64,000 nt of DNA, taken from SG8-38 sp041576815. GTDB taxonomy: Bacteria; Myxococcota_A; Polyangia; Polyangiales; Houyiibacteriaceae. The DNA is taken from NCBI GenBank assembly GCA_041576815.1, contig JBFGKE010000011.1, positions 24,375-88,374 on the forward strand, given 5' to 3'. Positions 19,763 to 28,750 of this stretch are shown piece after piece. Numbering within the stretch: position 1 is the first letter of the stretch; every line of letters starts with the position of its first letter. Position numbers and translations under genes: made by a program. The notes beneath the pieces were generated by a model. The model worked only from the letters and a program-made list of their open reading frames with translations, ran no database searches and was not told where the DNA came from.

Positions 19763-20431
19763 TCAAACGCCAAAAGGGCGCCTGCGGCTCGCCCCGTCGC
19801 TGATCAAAATCGCACCGTTCTGAGGAACGCGCCCTGCGGGGATCGTCGGGTCACCTTCGACGAGGCGCTCGATCATGGAAGCCTTGCCCGCGCGGGAGAC
19901 GATCCAGCAAATCGCGCGAGCGTGCTCCAACGTGGAATACGTCATCGTCATTCGCCTGTAGCCGCGGTACGGCCCGGTGAGCGCGACGCGGCGATCGACG
20001 ACATCGAGCACCGGGTCGCCGGGAATGAGTGACGCCGTGTGGCCGTCGTCTCCGAGGCCGAGGTGAACGACGTCGAGCGCGTTGGGGAGGATCGCTTCGT
20101 ACTCACGCGCCGCGGCGTTCAAGTCTGCGGCCTCGACGGGCATCGGGTGCACGCGCGCAGGAACGTGCGCGAGCAGCGCATCGGTGAGGCCGGTCAGGTT
20201 TCGCGCCGGGTCATCTGCAGGAGCCACCCGTTCATCGACCTGATACACGTCGACGCGCGCCCAATCGAGATCGGTCTTGGCGAGCTCTCGAAACGCGGGC
20301 CACGGCGTGCGGCCTCCCGAAAGCGCAAGCGACGCTCTCTCGCGCGCATCGAGCGCGCCGCGCAACGCGTCGGCCAGCGCGGCGGCCGCAGCGTGGGCGA
20401 AATCGCCCCCCGCCTCGATCACCCGCATCAT
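19763..20431 (-). CDS. pgl: 6-phosphogluconolactonase
   Basis: A 222-residue enzyme that hydrolyses 6-phosphogluconolactone in the oxidative pentose phosphate pathway. SLALSGGRTPWPAFRELA and the later VDVYQVDERVAP, VVHLGLGDDGHTASLIPG and FGV end are typical of the DevB/SOL family. It starts inside the stop codon of zwf (ATGA overlap). It is the last gene of gnd-zwf-pgl, and the context makes the call secure. Confidence 0.93.
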   Translation of the reverse strand: MMRVIEAGGDFAHAAAAALADALRGALDARERASLALSGGRTPWPAFRELAKTDLDWARVDVYQVDERVAPADDPARNLTGLTDALLAHVPARVHPMPVEAADLNAAAREYEAILPNALDVVHLGLGDDGHTASLIPGDPVLDVVDRRVALTGPYRGYRRMTMTYSTLEHARAICWIVSRAGKASMIERLVEGDPTIPAGRVPQNGAILISDGASRRRPFGV

Positions 20432-21804
20432 GTCGTGATCCAGCCCCAGTCCGACCCGAGCAGCGCGTCGGCTTCGTGCGGACCCCAGCTGCCTCGCGGA
20501 TAGGGCACGGGCGGCCGGCCGTCCGCCAGCACTTCATCGACGACCCGCCACGCCTCCATCACGCCATCCTGCCGTGCAAAGAGACTCGGATCGCCGCGAA
20601 GCGCATCGCCGAGGAGCCGCTCGTACGCCTCGCGCCCGCGCGGCCGGTCGTGCTCGAGGTGAAGCTCGATGGGCCGGCTCACCATCTTCGCCCCGGGCTT
20701 CTTGGCCTGCATCGAAAAGCTGATGCCGTCGTCCGGCTTGGTGCGAAACCTGAGTCGGTTCGGCCCAGGCCGGCAGTCGGCGTCCGCAAAGAGCGGCCGC
20801 GGGGGGCGGGCAAACTCGACCACCGCCTCGGTTACGGTGGAGGCGAGGCCTTTGCCGGCGCGGATGATCCACGGCACGCCGGCCCACCGCCAGGAGTCGA
20901 GCTCTAGGCGCAGCGCCGTATACGTCTCCGTTTGCGATCCCTCGGCCACGCCGGGCTCGGCGAGAAAGCCCGTGTACTGACCGCGGACGATGTCTCGATG
21001 CCTTGGCGTGATGATCGCCCGCAGCGCTTTGACGCGCTCGTCGCGGAGCGCGTCGGGATCTTCCGACACGGGTGGTTCCATCGCGAGCAGCGCGAGCACC
21101 TGCAGCAAGTGGTTTTGAACGACATCGCGCAGCGTACCCACCTTGTCGTAGAAGGAGCCGCGCCCCTCGACGCCGAAGTCTTCGGCCATGGTGATCTGCA
21201 CGCCGCGAACGTAGTGCCGGTTCCAGATCGGCTCGAGCACCGTGTTGGCGAAGCGGAAGATCATCAGATTTTGGACGGCTTCTTTCCCGAGGAAGTGATC
21301 AATGCGGTAGACGCAGTGCTCGGGGAAGTGGCGATGGACGATGTCGTTGAGCGCGCGCGCCGACGCAGTGTCTCGACCAAACGGCTTTTCGAGCACGAGG
21401 CGGCCCCGCTCGTTCAAGCCCACCGATGCGAGCCCTTCGACGACCTCGTTGAAAAGGTCCGGCGGGATCGCGAGATAGGAGACCGTGCAGCTGTGTCGTT
21501 TGCAGCGTTTGGCGATCTCGGCGTAGGTGCCGGGCTCGCGGTAGTTCCCGGACACATACGAGAGATTCGCGGCCAAGCGGGAAAAGGCCTCGTCGTCGAT
21601 CGGTTCGCCCCGCTCTTCGAGCGCTTCACGGGCTTTTCGGCGAAGGGTGTCGTCGTCCCAGCCGCGGGAGGCGACGCCGATCACCGGCATGTCGAGGTGC
21701 CCCGCCGCCGTGAGCTCGTAGAGCGCCGAAAAGAGCTTCCTGCGCGCGAGGTCGCCCGTGATACCGAAGAGGATCAGCGCGTCGGCGTAGCAGGCGTCGC
21801 TCAC
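20428..21804 (-). CDS. zwf: Glucose-6-phosphate 1-dehydrogenase
   Basis: A 458-residue enzyme that makes 6-phosphogluconolactone and NADPH. The coenzyme motif is ALILFGITGDLARRKLF near residues 8-24, substrate binding is in RIDHFLGKEAVQNLM, and EKPFGRD is present. The start is a GTG at 21804 that overlaps the gnd stop as GTGA. The open frame continues upstream, but that part overlaps gnd and lacks family resemblance. The gene overlaps pgl at its other end, so all three enzymes of the oxidative branch are translationally linked. Confidence 0.95.
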   Translation of the reverse strand: MSDACYADALILFGITGDLARRKLFSALYELTAAGHLDMPVIGVASRGWDDDTLRRKAREALEERGEPIDDEAFSRLAANLSYVSGNYREPGTYAEIAKRCKRHSCTVSYLAIPPDLFNEVVEGLASVGLNERGRLVLEKPFGRDTASARALNDIVHRHFPEHCVYRIDHFLGKEAVQNLMIFRFANTVLEPIWNRHYVRGVQITMAEDFGVEGRGSFYDKVGTLRDVVQNHLLQVLALLAMEPPVSEDPDALRDERVKALRAIITPRHRDIVRGQYTGFLAEPGVAEGSQTETYTALRLELDSWRWAGVPWIIRAGKGLASTVTEAVVEFARPPRPLFADADCRPGPNRLRFRTKPDDGISFSMQAKKPGAKMVSRPIELHLEHDRPRGREAYERLLGDALRGDPSLFARQDGVMEAWRVVDEVLADGRPPVPYPRGSWGPHEADALLGSDWGWITT

Positions 21805-22820
21805 TCGGATTCGCCCTTTTCGTGATGGCCGCCGAACTGCTTGCGCATCGCCGACAGCACCCGGTTTGCAAACTCGCTGCGACCTCGAGAATCGAAGCGG
21901 CTGAAGAGCGCGGCCGACAGCACGGATGCGGGCACGCCCTGCTCGACCGCGGTCTGCACCGTCCATCGTCCCTCGCCCGAATCCGAGACGCGCCCTTCGA
22001 AGCCGTCGAGCCCCGGGTCTTCGACGAACGCGGCCGCCGTGAGGTCGAGCAACCACGATGCAACGACGCTGCCGCGCCGCCACACCTCCGTGATGGCCGG
22101 AACGTCGAGCTCGTAGCGAAGATGCTCCGGGTGCCTAAGCGGGGCGGTCTCCGCATCGCTCGAACGCGCGTCGAGCCCGACCGATGCATGCTCGAGTATG
22201 TTCAACCCTTCGGCATACGCCGCCATCATCCCATACTCGATCCCGTTGTGGACCATCTTGACGAAGTGTCCGGCGCCGCTCGGACCGCAGTGAAGATACC
22301 CGTGCTCTGCCGCAGTGGGCTGGCCGTCCCGACCGGGCGTTCGTGATGCAGCATCGACGCCGGGCGCCAACGTCTCGAAGATCGGCGCGAGGCGCTCGAC
22401 CGGTGGCGCGTTGCCGCCGATCATCAGGCAAAACCCACGCTCGAGCCCGAACACTCCACCGCTGGTGCCGACGTCGATCAAATCGATGCCATCCTCCGCA
22501 AGCGCGGCCGAGCGCACCAAATCGTCTTGGTAAAACGAGTTGCCTCCATCGATGATCGCATCGCCCGGATCGAGATGGGCGGCGAGCTCGTCGATGACCT
22601 GCCCCGCGATCCCCGCGGGGACCATCACCCAAACCGCCCTCGGCGAATCGAGCTGCGCAACCAAGTCGGCGATGCTTTCCGCACCCACCGCGCCCTCCAT
22701 TGCCAGTGCCTGCACCGAGGACGCATCGACGTCATGGACGACCGCTCGGTGACCGCCTCGGAGCAGTCGTCGCACCAGGTTGGCCCCCATTCGGCCGAGC
22801 CCGATCATTCCCAAGTCCAT
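21801..22820 (-). CDS. gnd: 6-phosphogluconate dehydrogenase (short, decarboxylating type)
   Basis: A 339-residue enzyme that converts 6-phosphogluconate to ribulose 5-phosphate and CO2. The dinucleotide motif GMIGLGRMGANL is at residues 4-15, IIDGGNSFYQDD is in the middle, and the catalytic region GPSGAGHFVKMVHNGIEYGM follows. The length matches the short GntZ/YqeC-like type, often NAD-preferring, rather than the 470-residue form. It leads the gnd-zwf-pgl operon. An AAGG-rich site precedes the ATG. Confidence 0.93.
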   Translation of the reverse strand: MDLGMIGLGRMGANLVRRLLRGGHRAVVHDVDASSVQALAMEGAVGAESIADLVAQLDSPRAVWVMVPAGIAGQVIDELAAHLDPGDAIIDGGNSFYQDDLVRSAALAEDGIDLIDVGTSGGVFGLERGFCLMIGGNAPPVERLAPIFETLAPGVDAASRTPGRDGQPTAAEHGYLHCGPSGAGHFVKMVHNGIEYGMMAAYAEGLNILEHASVGLDARSSDAETAPLRHPEHLRYELDVPAITEVWRRGSVVASWLLDLTAAAFVEDPGLDGFEGRVSDSGEGRWTVQTAVEQGVPASVLSAALFSRFDSRGRSEFANRVLSAMRKQFGGHHEKGESE

Positions 22821-22841
22821 CTCGTGACCCTTCCTTACCGC

Positions 22842-24128
22842 TCAGGCTGCGAACAAGTTACGGAGCGCTTCGTAGACGTCCGGATGATTCGCGATGCGGA
22901 TGTGGTCCATTCCCGGAAAGACCTCACCGCCCGAAAAATGAATGCGACGCGCGGGCTCGGGCGCTTCCCCGGATGCGCTTGGAAGGCGGACCATCAGATC
23001 GCCGAGAAGCTGCCCGAGCGGATGTGCCGGATCACGCGAGATAATCGCGGCCAGGAAATAGTACCCGACGCCCTCCACCAGAGGCACGTTTCGACGCGCG
23101 TCCGCGAACACGCGGTCCGGGTCTTTGCCCGCCCACTCTTCGTCGACCGTGTATCCGTAGCGAAGATCCTTGACCCCAGCGCTGCGCGCATCGAGCAGCT
23201 CGGCGGGAACCTGCGCGCCAGCGGCTTCGACGCGCCGAAGCACGCCGGTGAGCACGTGCACCGCTTTTTCGAGCGGGGCGCCGAGGTGCGGCGACCCGAG
23301 GCAAGCCACGTGCCTGAGCCTGTCGACCCACGGTTCGCCGTGCTCGCTTGCGTAATGCGCACCGCTTCGTACGACGAGCCCGCCCATGCTGTGCCCGATG
23401 AGGGCGACTTCCTCTACGGGCATGGGATACGCCTCCACGAAACGCGCCAGCAGCTCCGCAAGCGCACGGCCGTTTTCGGAGATGTGCCGGCCGGTGTTGT
23501 ACCGGAGGTAAACCGGCGTGAACCCGAGGTCTTGCTCCAAGCGCGTGCCGAAGGTCACGCCGGGATCGCCGTAGTGCGCCTCGGAAGACAGGCTCCAAAG
23601 CCACTCGGTGGCGGCGAGGCTGTGGACGAAGACACAGACCTTGGGGGTGGCGTTCGGAAAAGCAGCGCCGAGCGACTCACACGTGATGGGTATTGCGCGT
23701 CCTTCGTGCCGAAGCGTCATCCCGAGCTCGAGGCGGCTCTTTCGGCGAATCAAGTGATCGCCCCAGAAGCCGTTGATCGATGCCTGAAGCTGGTCGGCGT
23801 ACCAGCTCCACGTCCCCGCCGCGTCGGAGCGAATGGGCGTGTGCGGCCCGGGGGCTTCGGGGTCCGGCAGCTGCGTCTCCGCGGCGTCGGCCACCCTGTC
23901 GACCGTGAATCGCGTGAGATCGTTGACCACGCGAATCGATTCGAAGACGCCGCTCGAAATCGCCGTCTGAATGCCGGTGACGACGCGCGCGGTGCTCCTC
24001 GCGGGCTCTACGGGTGCAAATCGGCGCACCGTTCGCTCGACGACCGCGTCGTGCGTGCGCTCGACTAGATTGGTCGTTTCCTCGACCACGTCGAATACCA
24101 GATCGATGAATCCTCGCGCGCGCTGCAT
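22842..24128 (-). CDS. Alpha/beta-hydrolase, lipase/PGAP1-like
   Basis: A 428-residue protein with an N-terminal helical region of about 140 residues followed by a serine hydrolase domain. The oxyanion strand is VCVFVHSLAATEWLW, the nucleophile elbow is LIGHSMGGLVVRSG, and LGSPHLGAPLEKAV is typical of triacylglycerol lipase/PGAP1-like enzymes. The terminal region FPGMDHIRIANHPDVYEAL would supply the His. I use the ATG at 24128, because the longer frame runs into the divergent lipoprotein gene. The substrate is probably a lipid or ester. It lies 21 bases before gnd and could be in the same transcript. Confidence 0.82.
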   Translation of the reverse strand: MQRARGFIDLVFDVVEETTNLVERTHDAVVERTVRRFAPVEPARSTARVVTGIQTAISSGVFESIRVVNDLTRFTVDRVADAAETQLPDPEAPGPHTPIRSDAAGTWSWYADQLQASINGFWGDHLIRRKSRLELGMTLRHEGRAIPITCESLGAAFPNATPKVCVFVHSLAATEWLWSLSSEAHYGDPGVTFGTRLEQDLGFTPVYLRYNTGRHISENGRALAELLARFVEAYPMPVEEVALIGHSMGGLVVRSGAHYASEHGEPWVDRLRHVACLGSPHLGAPLEKAVHVLTGVLRRVEAAGAQVPAELLDARSAGVKDLRYGYTVDEEWAGKDPDRVFADARRNVPLVEGVGYYFLAAIISRDPAHPLGQLLGDLMVRLPSASGEAPEPARRIHFSGGEVFPGMDHIRIANHPDVYEALRNLFAA

Positions 24129-24190
24129 ATCGCCGTTTGCTGCTTCGCCACGGACCGTAGCAGAGCTTGCCGGCAAAGGCTTGACGCAGT

Positions 24191-24907
24191 ATGCCGACGG
24201 CCATGCGACGACATCTCCTAGTCGCTTCGACGTTGCTGGCGCTGCTTTGTACGGCGGGCTGTCGAAGCAGAGGCCCGGCCCCGAAAGAGGGAAACCCCTC
24301 GACCGCGCCGGCCGCCGTCGGCTCGACCGAAACCGGCGGCGCACATCCTGGACCTTCGCAGGATCCCCATGCCGGCGTCGCCCTGCCCGGAGGGCCGCCC
24401 AGTGGATCCGCATCGTCGGGGCAGCCCGACGACGAAGGCATGATCGACGTAGGTGCCATCGCCTTCGCGCTGCCCGACCCGTGGCAAGCCGAGGCCCCGA
24501 GCTCCGCCATGCGCCGCGCACAGCTCGTGGCACCCGGCTCGGCAGGCCCGGCCGAGCTCGTCGTCTATTACTTCGGCGAGCAGGGCGCGGGGGCCGCCAA
24601 CGCCAACATCGACCGCTGGGTCGGCCAGTTCACGCAGCCCGACGGCTCGCCCGTCACCGATGCCGAGCAGACCAGGATGCAGGTGTCGGGCTTCGACGTC
24701 CTGAAGGTAGATGTCCGGGGTCAGTACGCCGGCGGCATGGGTCCGCCAGGCCAAGCGCACGCCGCCAAGCCTGGTCAGCGTTTGCTGGCCGCGATCGTGA
24801 GCACCGATAGCGGCCCGTACTACTTCAAGTTCCTCGGACCGGCCGCAACTGTCACAGAGCACGCCAAGGCCTTCGATGGGCTCCTCGAGTCGGTTCGGGC
24901 GCGGTAG
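24191..24907 (+). CDS. Putative lipoprotein of unknown function
   Basis: A 238-residue protein with a clear lipoprotein signal, LLALLCTAGC, then about 60 residues rich in Pro, Gly and Ser that form a flexible linker. A compact domain beginning near IAFALPDPWQAEAPSS and ending with FDGLLESVRAR follows. This domain recalls small lipoproteins that test for flux in PsbP-like or DUF1795 folds, but I cannot assign a family. It is divergent from the lipase gene, with 62 bases between starts. Confidence 0.7.
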   Translation: MPTAMRRHLLVASTLLALLCTAGCRSRGPAPKEGNPSTAPAAVGSTETGGAHPGPSQDPHAGVALPGGPPSGSASSGQPDDEGMIDVGAIAFALPDPWQAEAPSSAMRRAQLVAPGSAGPAELVVYYFGEQGAGAANANIDRWVGQFTQPDGSPVTDAEQTRMQVSGFDVLKVDVRGQYAGGMGPPGQAHAAKPGQRLLAAIVSTDSGPYYFKFLGPAATVTEHAKAFDGLLESVRAR

Positions 24908-24955
24908 CCGCCGGCTTTCACTTCCGTCACTTGTTGCTAGATTCCCGGGCGAGTG

Positions 24956-26017
24956 ATGGCGGAAGCTCGCGAACAACGAAGCATCGTGCGACCAACCGAC
25001 CTGCGCCGCCGCTCGCGGTGGGTTCAGGCGCTTGCCTTTTCCCACTCGACGTCGGTCTCCCCGGCCTGGCGACGGGTGATGACCGTCTCAGCGTACGTGT
25101 TGATGTGGGTGGCGACCACCGCGCTCGCGCCGCTGTGGATTCCGGTAGCGTTCGTCATCGGGGTCTTCCGGCGCCGCTCGTTCATCATCCTGCGTCTGCT
25201 GATGTTCCTGTGGGTCTATCTCACCATCGAGCTCATGGGGCTCTGCGCGGCAGCGGCGATCTACCTCGTCACGCCGCGGAGCGCCGAGCGGAGGGAGGAT
25301 CTGTTTTTTCGCCTCGAGTGCTGGTGGGGAAGCGCTCTTTTCCGCTGGATCTCTCGGTTCCTCTCGCTGTCGAGCACGATCGAGGGCAGTGAGCACATCC
25401 TGCCGGGGCACGTTCTGGTGTTCATCCGGCACGCGAGCATCATCGATACGGCCGTGCCAGTCGCGTTTCTGTCGAACGCCAAAGGGCTCCGTCTTCGCTA
25501 CGTCTTCAAGCGCGAGCTGCTCGTCGATCCGTGCATCGACGTCGCGGGGCACGCTTCGCCGAACTACTTCATCGACCGCGGCGGCAGCGCCCGCGAAGAG
25601 CTTGCCGGCATCCGAGCGCTCGCGGAAAACCTCGGCGATCAGGGGGTGCTTCTCTATCCAGAGGGCACGCGGTTCACCGAGCGAAAAAAGCAAATCGCGC
25701 TCCAACGGCTCACGAGGACGCACCCCGAGCTCGTGCCGATTGCCGAGTCGTTCAACCATTGCCTTCCCCCCAAACCCGGCGGCGCACTGACTCTGCTCGA
25801 CGCCGCACCGGACGCCGACGTGCTGATCGTCGCGCACCGCGGTCTCGAGGGTTTGGCGGAGGTCACCGACCTGCTCAGCGGCGAGGTCGTCGGTAAAGAG
25901 GTGCAGGTGCGCGTCTGGCGCGTGCCGGCCGCCGACATCCCGCAAGGTGAAGCACGCAGGCGCTGGCTCTTCGACTGGTGGAAGCGCGTCGACGACTTCG
26001 TCGCGGGCAAGGCGTAG
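24956..26017 (+). CDS. 1-acyl-sn-glycerol-3-phosphate acyltransferase family protein (PlsC-like)
   Basis: A 353-residue membrane acyltransferase. Two or three hydrophobic segments lie between residues 40 and 110. The acyltransferase block I RHASIIDT (HxxxxD) and block III LYPEGTRF follow. PlsC enzymes make phosphatidic acid, but this protein is longer than typical PlsC and closer in layout to plant-like LPAAT or AGPAT forms. A GTG three bases upstream is an equally possible start. It converges on the HtrA-like gene. The acceptor lipid is inferred. Confidence 0.85.
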   Translation: MAEAREQRSIVRPTDLRRRSRWVQALAFSHSTSVSPAWRRVMTVSAYVLMWVATTALAPLWIPVAFVIGVFRRRSFIILRLLMFLWVYLTIELMGLCAAAAIYLVTPRSAERREDLFFRLECWWGSALFRWISRFLSLSSTIEGSEHILPGHVLVFIRHASIIDTAVPVAFLSNAKGLRLRYVFKRELLVDPCIDVAGHASPNYFIDRGGSAREELAGIRALAENLGDQGVLLYPEGTRFTERKKQIALQRLTRTHPELVPIAESFNHCLPPKPGGALTLLDAAPDADVLIVAHRGLEGLAEVTDLLSGEVVGKEVQVRVWRVPAADIPQGEARRRWLFDWWKRVDDFVAGKA

Positions 26018-26021
26018 CGCG

Positions 26022-27521
26022 CTACCTCCGACGACGTCGCCGGCGTGCCTTGGGCTTGGGCGACGGAGCGCCGAGATAGCGGCCGTCGGCCAGCCCGTAT
26101 TCGTCCAAGATGCGCTCCTCGGCCTGTCGGGCGGCGCGGAGGTCGAGGGTGATCAAGTGACCGTCCTCCATCACGACGCGGAGCCAGCGTCCCTCGGCGG
26201 CATCGATGAGCTCGGCGAGGTGCTTCAAATCTCGCGGGGCGACGCCGTTCACGCGTCGCACGATCTCGTCTTCCCAACTCTGGTAGCCGCGATTGACCGG
26301 GTCTGGCAACACCCGCTGCATCAGGATCACCTCGCGGCGCTCTTTCGTGACCCCGTAGTTCCACGCCGCGCTGACTAGGTGCGGCGGCGGCTCGTCGAAG
26401 TAGTCGAAGTAGTCGGCGCTGAGTGGTTGAAAGACGAGCCCTCCAAAAACCAGAAAACGTGGCCTTTCGGTGGTGCGCCGACCGGGCACGAGCGGGGTGT
26501 GGGGCTCGAGCGGAATCGTTTTCGTGAGGGCACGGCCGTCGCGCAAAATCGACAGGCGGACGCGATCGCCGATTTGGCGGCTGAGATACACCATCGAGTA
26601 GTGCACGCGACCGACGTCGGGCCAGGCGATCGTGAGGTCGTTGGCGATGGCGCGCCCCTCGATGGCGAGGAGCACGTCTCTCGGCCGAAGGACGCCGTGC
26701 GAAGGCCCGCCAAAGTCGACCCGGAGCACGAGCGCACCGGTTTGCCCGGGAGCCATGCCGGCGGCGAGACGTTGGGCGTCGCTTTCCATGTCTTGAAGAT
26801 GGATGCCCAGCCGTGGAAAGCCGTCGTACCGCCCGTCCTCCACGTCTTCCAAGAAGTGGCGGACGACCGGCGCCGGAATCATGTAGCCGACGTTCTCGGC
26901 TTGCTCGAGGGTTTGCATCGCGATTCCGACGACGCGACCGTCGCCGATCACCGGTCCGCCGCTGTTGCCGGCATTGATCGCGGCGTCGATCTGCGTCGAC
27001 AACAGATGTCGCCCCGACTGCGCGTAGGAATCGACCTCGATGCGAGAGACGATCCCCGACGTGATCGAGAGCGTGCGACCACCTTCGGGAAAGCCCCACA
27101 CCTGCACCGCTTGCTGAAGCCTCGGCATGTCTCCGAGGCGCAGAGGCTGCACGCCTCGAAAAAAGCGGGGATCGTCGACCTCGACCAGGGCGAGGTCGGC
27201 GTCGTGACTGATGAAGGTCACGCGCGCGGGGAATTTCTCGCTCGCGTCGGCCCGCTTGATTTCGATGCCGACCGCGTTCTCGACGACGTGTGCGTTGGTC
27301 AGGATGCGATTGCCCTCGACGATGACGCCCGAGCCGCCGTAGAGGGATGCGCCCTCGGTCTGCCACGGCAAGGCGAGGTCGGGCGGATCGGCATACACGA
27401 AGAGCTGAACGACACTCCCGGTAATCGACGGCCCGTCCGCGCGGGCTCTCGGCGAATCCACGCCCGCACCCGCCGCCAGCATGACTAGCACGGCAGCGAG
27501 AGCGAGTGGTGAGCGTTTCAT
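26022..27521 (-). CDS. Exported serine protease, HtrA/Deg9-like, with PDZ domains
   Basis: A 499-residue trypsin-fold protease with a signal peptide at 1-28. Catalytic residues are His78 (TNAHVV), Asp109 (SHDADLALVEV) and Ser187 (GNSGGP). After the protease domain come ENVGYMIPAPVVRHFLED and a first PDZ domain, then a second PDZ-like region and an Arg/Lys-rich tail. The organisation matches the Deg9/Deg10 branch, best known from plants and also seen in bacteria, more than DegP. The start ATG at 27521 gives the signal peptide. It sits 4 bases after the end of the Asp-repeat lipoprotein gene, so the two likely share a transcript. Confidence 0.9.
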   Translation of the reverse strand: MKRSPLALAAVLVMLAAGAGVDSPRARADGPSITGSVVQLFVYADPPDLALPWQTEGASLYGGSGVIVEGNRILTNAHVVENAVGIEIKRADASEKFPARVTFISHDADLALVEVDDPRFFRGVQPLRLGDMPRLQQAVQVWGFPEGGRTLSITSGIVSRIEVDSYAQSGRHLLSTQIDAAINAGNSGGPVIGDGRVVGIAMQTLEQAENVGYMIPAPVVRHFLEDVEDGRYDGFPRLGIHLQDMESDAQRLAAGMAPGQTGALVLRVDFGGPSHGVLRPRDVLLAIEGRAIANDLTIAWPDVGRVHYSMVYLSRQIGDRVRLSILRDGRALTKTIPLEPHTPLVPGRRTTERPRFLVFGGLVFQPLSADYFDYFDEPPPHLVSAAWNYGVTKERREVILMQRVLPDPVNRGYQSWEDEIVRRVNGVAPRDLKHLAELIDAAEGRWLRVVMEDGHLITLDLRAARQAEERILDEYGLADGRYLGAPSPKPKARRRRRRR

Positions 27522-27525
27522 CCCG

Positions 27526-28677
27526 TCAGATGTCCTCACGGGTATCGCGCTCGGACACGCACTGTGGGTCATCTGGAAAGTCGATGAAGGTGTCGAGGTC
27601 GTTGTCGCGACCGTCGCTGCAACCAGGATTCGGGAACTCTCGAATGTCATCGGCGTTCGAGCAACCGAAATCCGCAGCGTCGATGAGTCCGTCGCCATCG
27701 TTGTCGACGCCGTCGCGGCACTCGGGCGTCGTGTCGGACTCGTCCCCGTCGAAGGGGCTGTTGCATCCGAGATCCTGGCCGTAGTCGATCAGGCCATCGC
27801 CGTCGTTGTCGACGCCGTCTTGGCAGGCGATGTCCGGGAACTCGCGCGGATCGTTGACGTTCCCGCAGCCGAGGTCGTCGGGGAAGTCGATGTCGCCATC
27901 GCCGTCATTGTCGATACCGTCGAAGCACTCGACGGTGCCCCCGGCGAACTCGTCCCCATCGAGCGGGCTCGAGCAGTTCGGGTCTTCACCGTAGTCCATC
28001 AATCCATCGCCGTTGTTGTCGATGCCGTCCTGGCACTGGATCTTGGGGAACTCCCGCGTGTCGTTGCTGTTGGCGCAGCCGAGGTCGTCCGGGAAATCGA
28101 CGTTGCCATCGCCGTCGTTGTCGATGCCGTCGCTACACTCCGCAAGCGCGTCTTCTTCGTCGCCATCGAGCGCGCTGATGCACCCGAAATCCTCTCCGTA
28201 GTCGATCAACCCGTCGCCGTCGTTGTCGATGCCGTCGCCGCACGCCAGGTCGGGAAACTCGAACGCGTCGGTACCACCCACGCAGCCCGGGTCGTCGGGG
28301 AAATCGGTCTGACCGTCACCGTCGTTGTCGACGCCATCCGAGCACTCGGGCGGCGTGTCGACCTCGCTTCCGTCGCCGGGGCTTCCGCACCCGAAGTCGG
28401 CGCCATAGTCAACGAGGCCGTCATCGTCGTTGTCGACCCCGTCGCTGCAGGCTGGCTCGCTTTCCTCGGACGCGCCGAAGGGATTCGCAAAGCATCCCGG
28501 ATCGACCAGATCGACGAAGCCGTCGCCGTCGTTGTCGATCCCGTCGGAGCAGGCGAGCTCGGCGGGGTCGAAGGCCGTGGTGTTGTTGATGGTGTCGTCG
28601 CAGCCGAACGCTGCAAAAAAGCAAGCAAACAGGACGATGCGGTTCCAATCGCCCGAGCGGATTGATGTGCAAAGCAT
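27526..28677 (-). CDS. Asp-rich repeat lipoprotein (ten CxDGxDNDGDG repeats)
   Basis: A 383-residue secreted protein. The N-terminus has a short signal ending in FAAFGC, a lipobox-like site. The rest is ten repeats of about 35 residues built on CSDGIDNDGDGFVD and a second Cys, resembling the calcium-binding loops of MopE-like metal-binding motifs and thrombospondin type 3 repeats. Types alternate: repeats with DFPDDLGC and repeats with DYGEDFGC. The start ATG is preceded by AGGGGG. An HtrA-like protease gene follows 4 bases later, so export quality control or processing of this protein is a fair guess. Calcium binding is inferred. Confidence 0.83.
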   Translation of the reverse strand: MLCTSIRSGDWNRIVLFACFFAAFGCDDTINNTTAFDPAELACSDGIDNDGDGFVDLVDPGCFANPFGASEESEPACSDGVDNDDDGLVDYGADFGCGSPGDGSEVDTPPECSDGVDNDGDGQTDFPDDPGCVGGTDAFEFPDLACGDGIDNDGDGLIDYGEDFGCISALDGDEEDALAECSDGIDNDGDGNVDFPDDLGCANSNDTREFPKIQCQDGIDNNGDGLMDYGEDPNCSSPLDGDEFAGGTVECFDGIDNDGDGDIDFPDDLGCGNVNDPREFPDIACQDGVDNDGDGLIDYGQDLGCNSPFDGDESDTTPECRDGVDNDGDGLIDAADFGCSNADDIREFPNPGCSDGRDNDLDTFIDFPDDPQCVSERDTREDI

Positions 28678-28750
28678 GGTGCCCCCTGAGTCGTCAGCGT
28701 ACCATGGTCGAAGCGTGCGCTCGTAGTCTTCGGCGACCACCCCGTGGTAC

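Noticed and set aside
27526..28677. Regular DNA repeats that could suggest a CRISPR array
   Set aside because: The repeats are in phase with a single reading frame and encode Asp-rich calcium-type loops; units are about 105 bases with no unique spacers.
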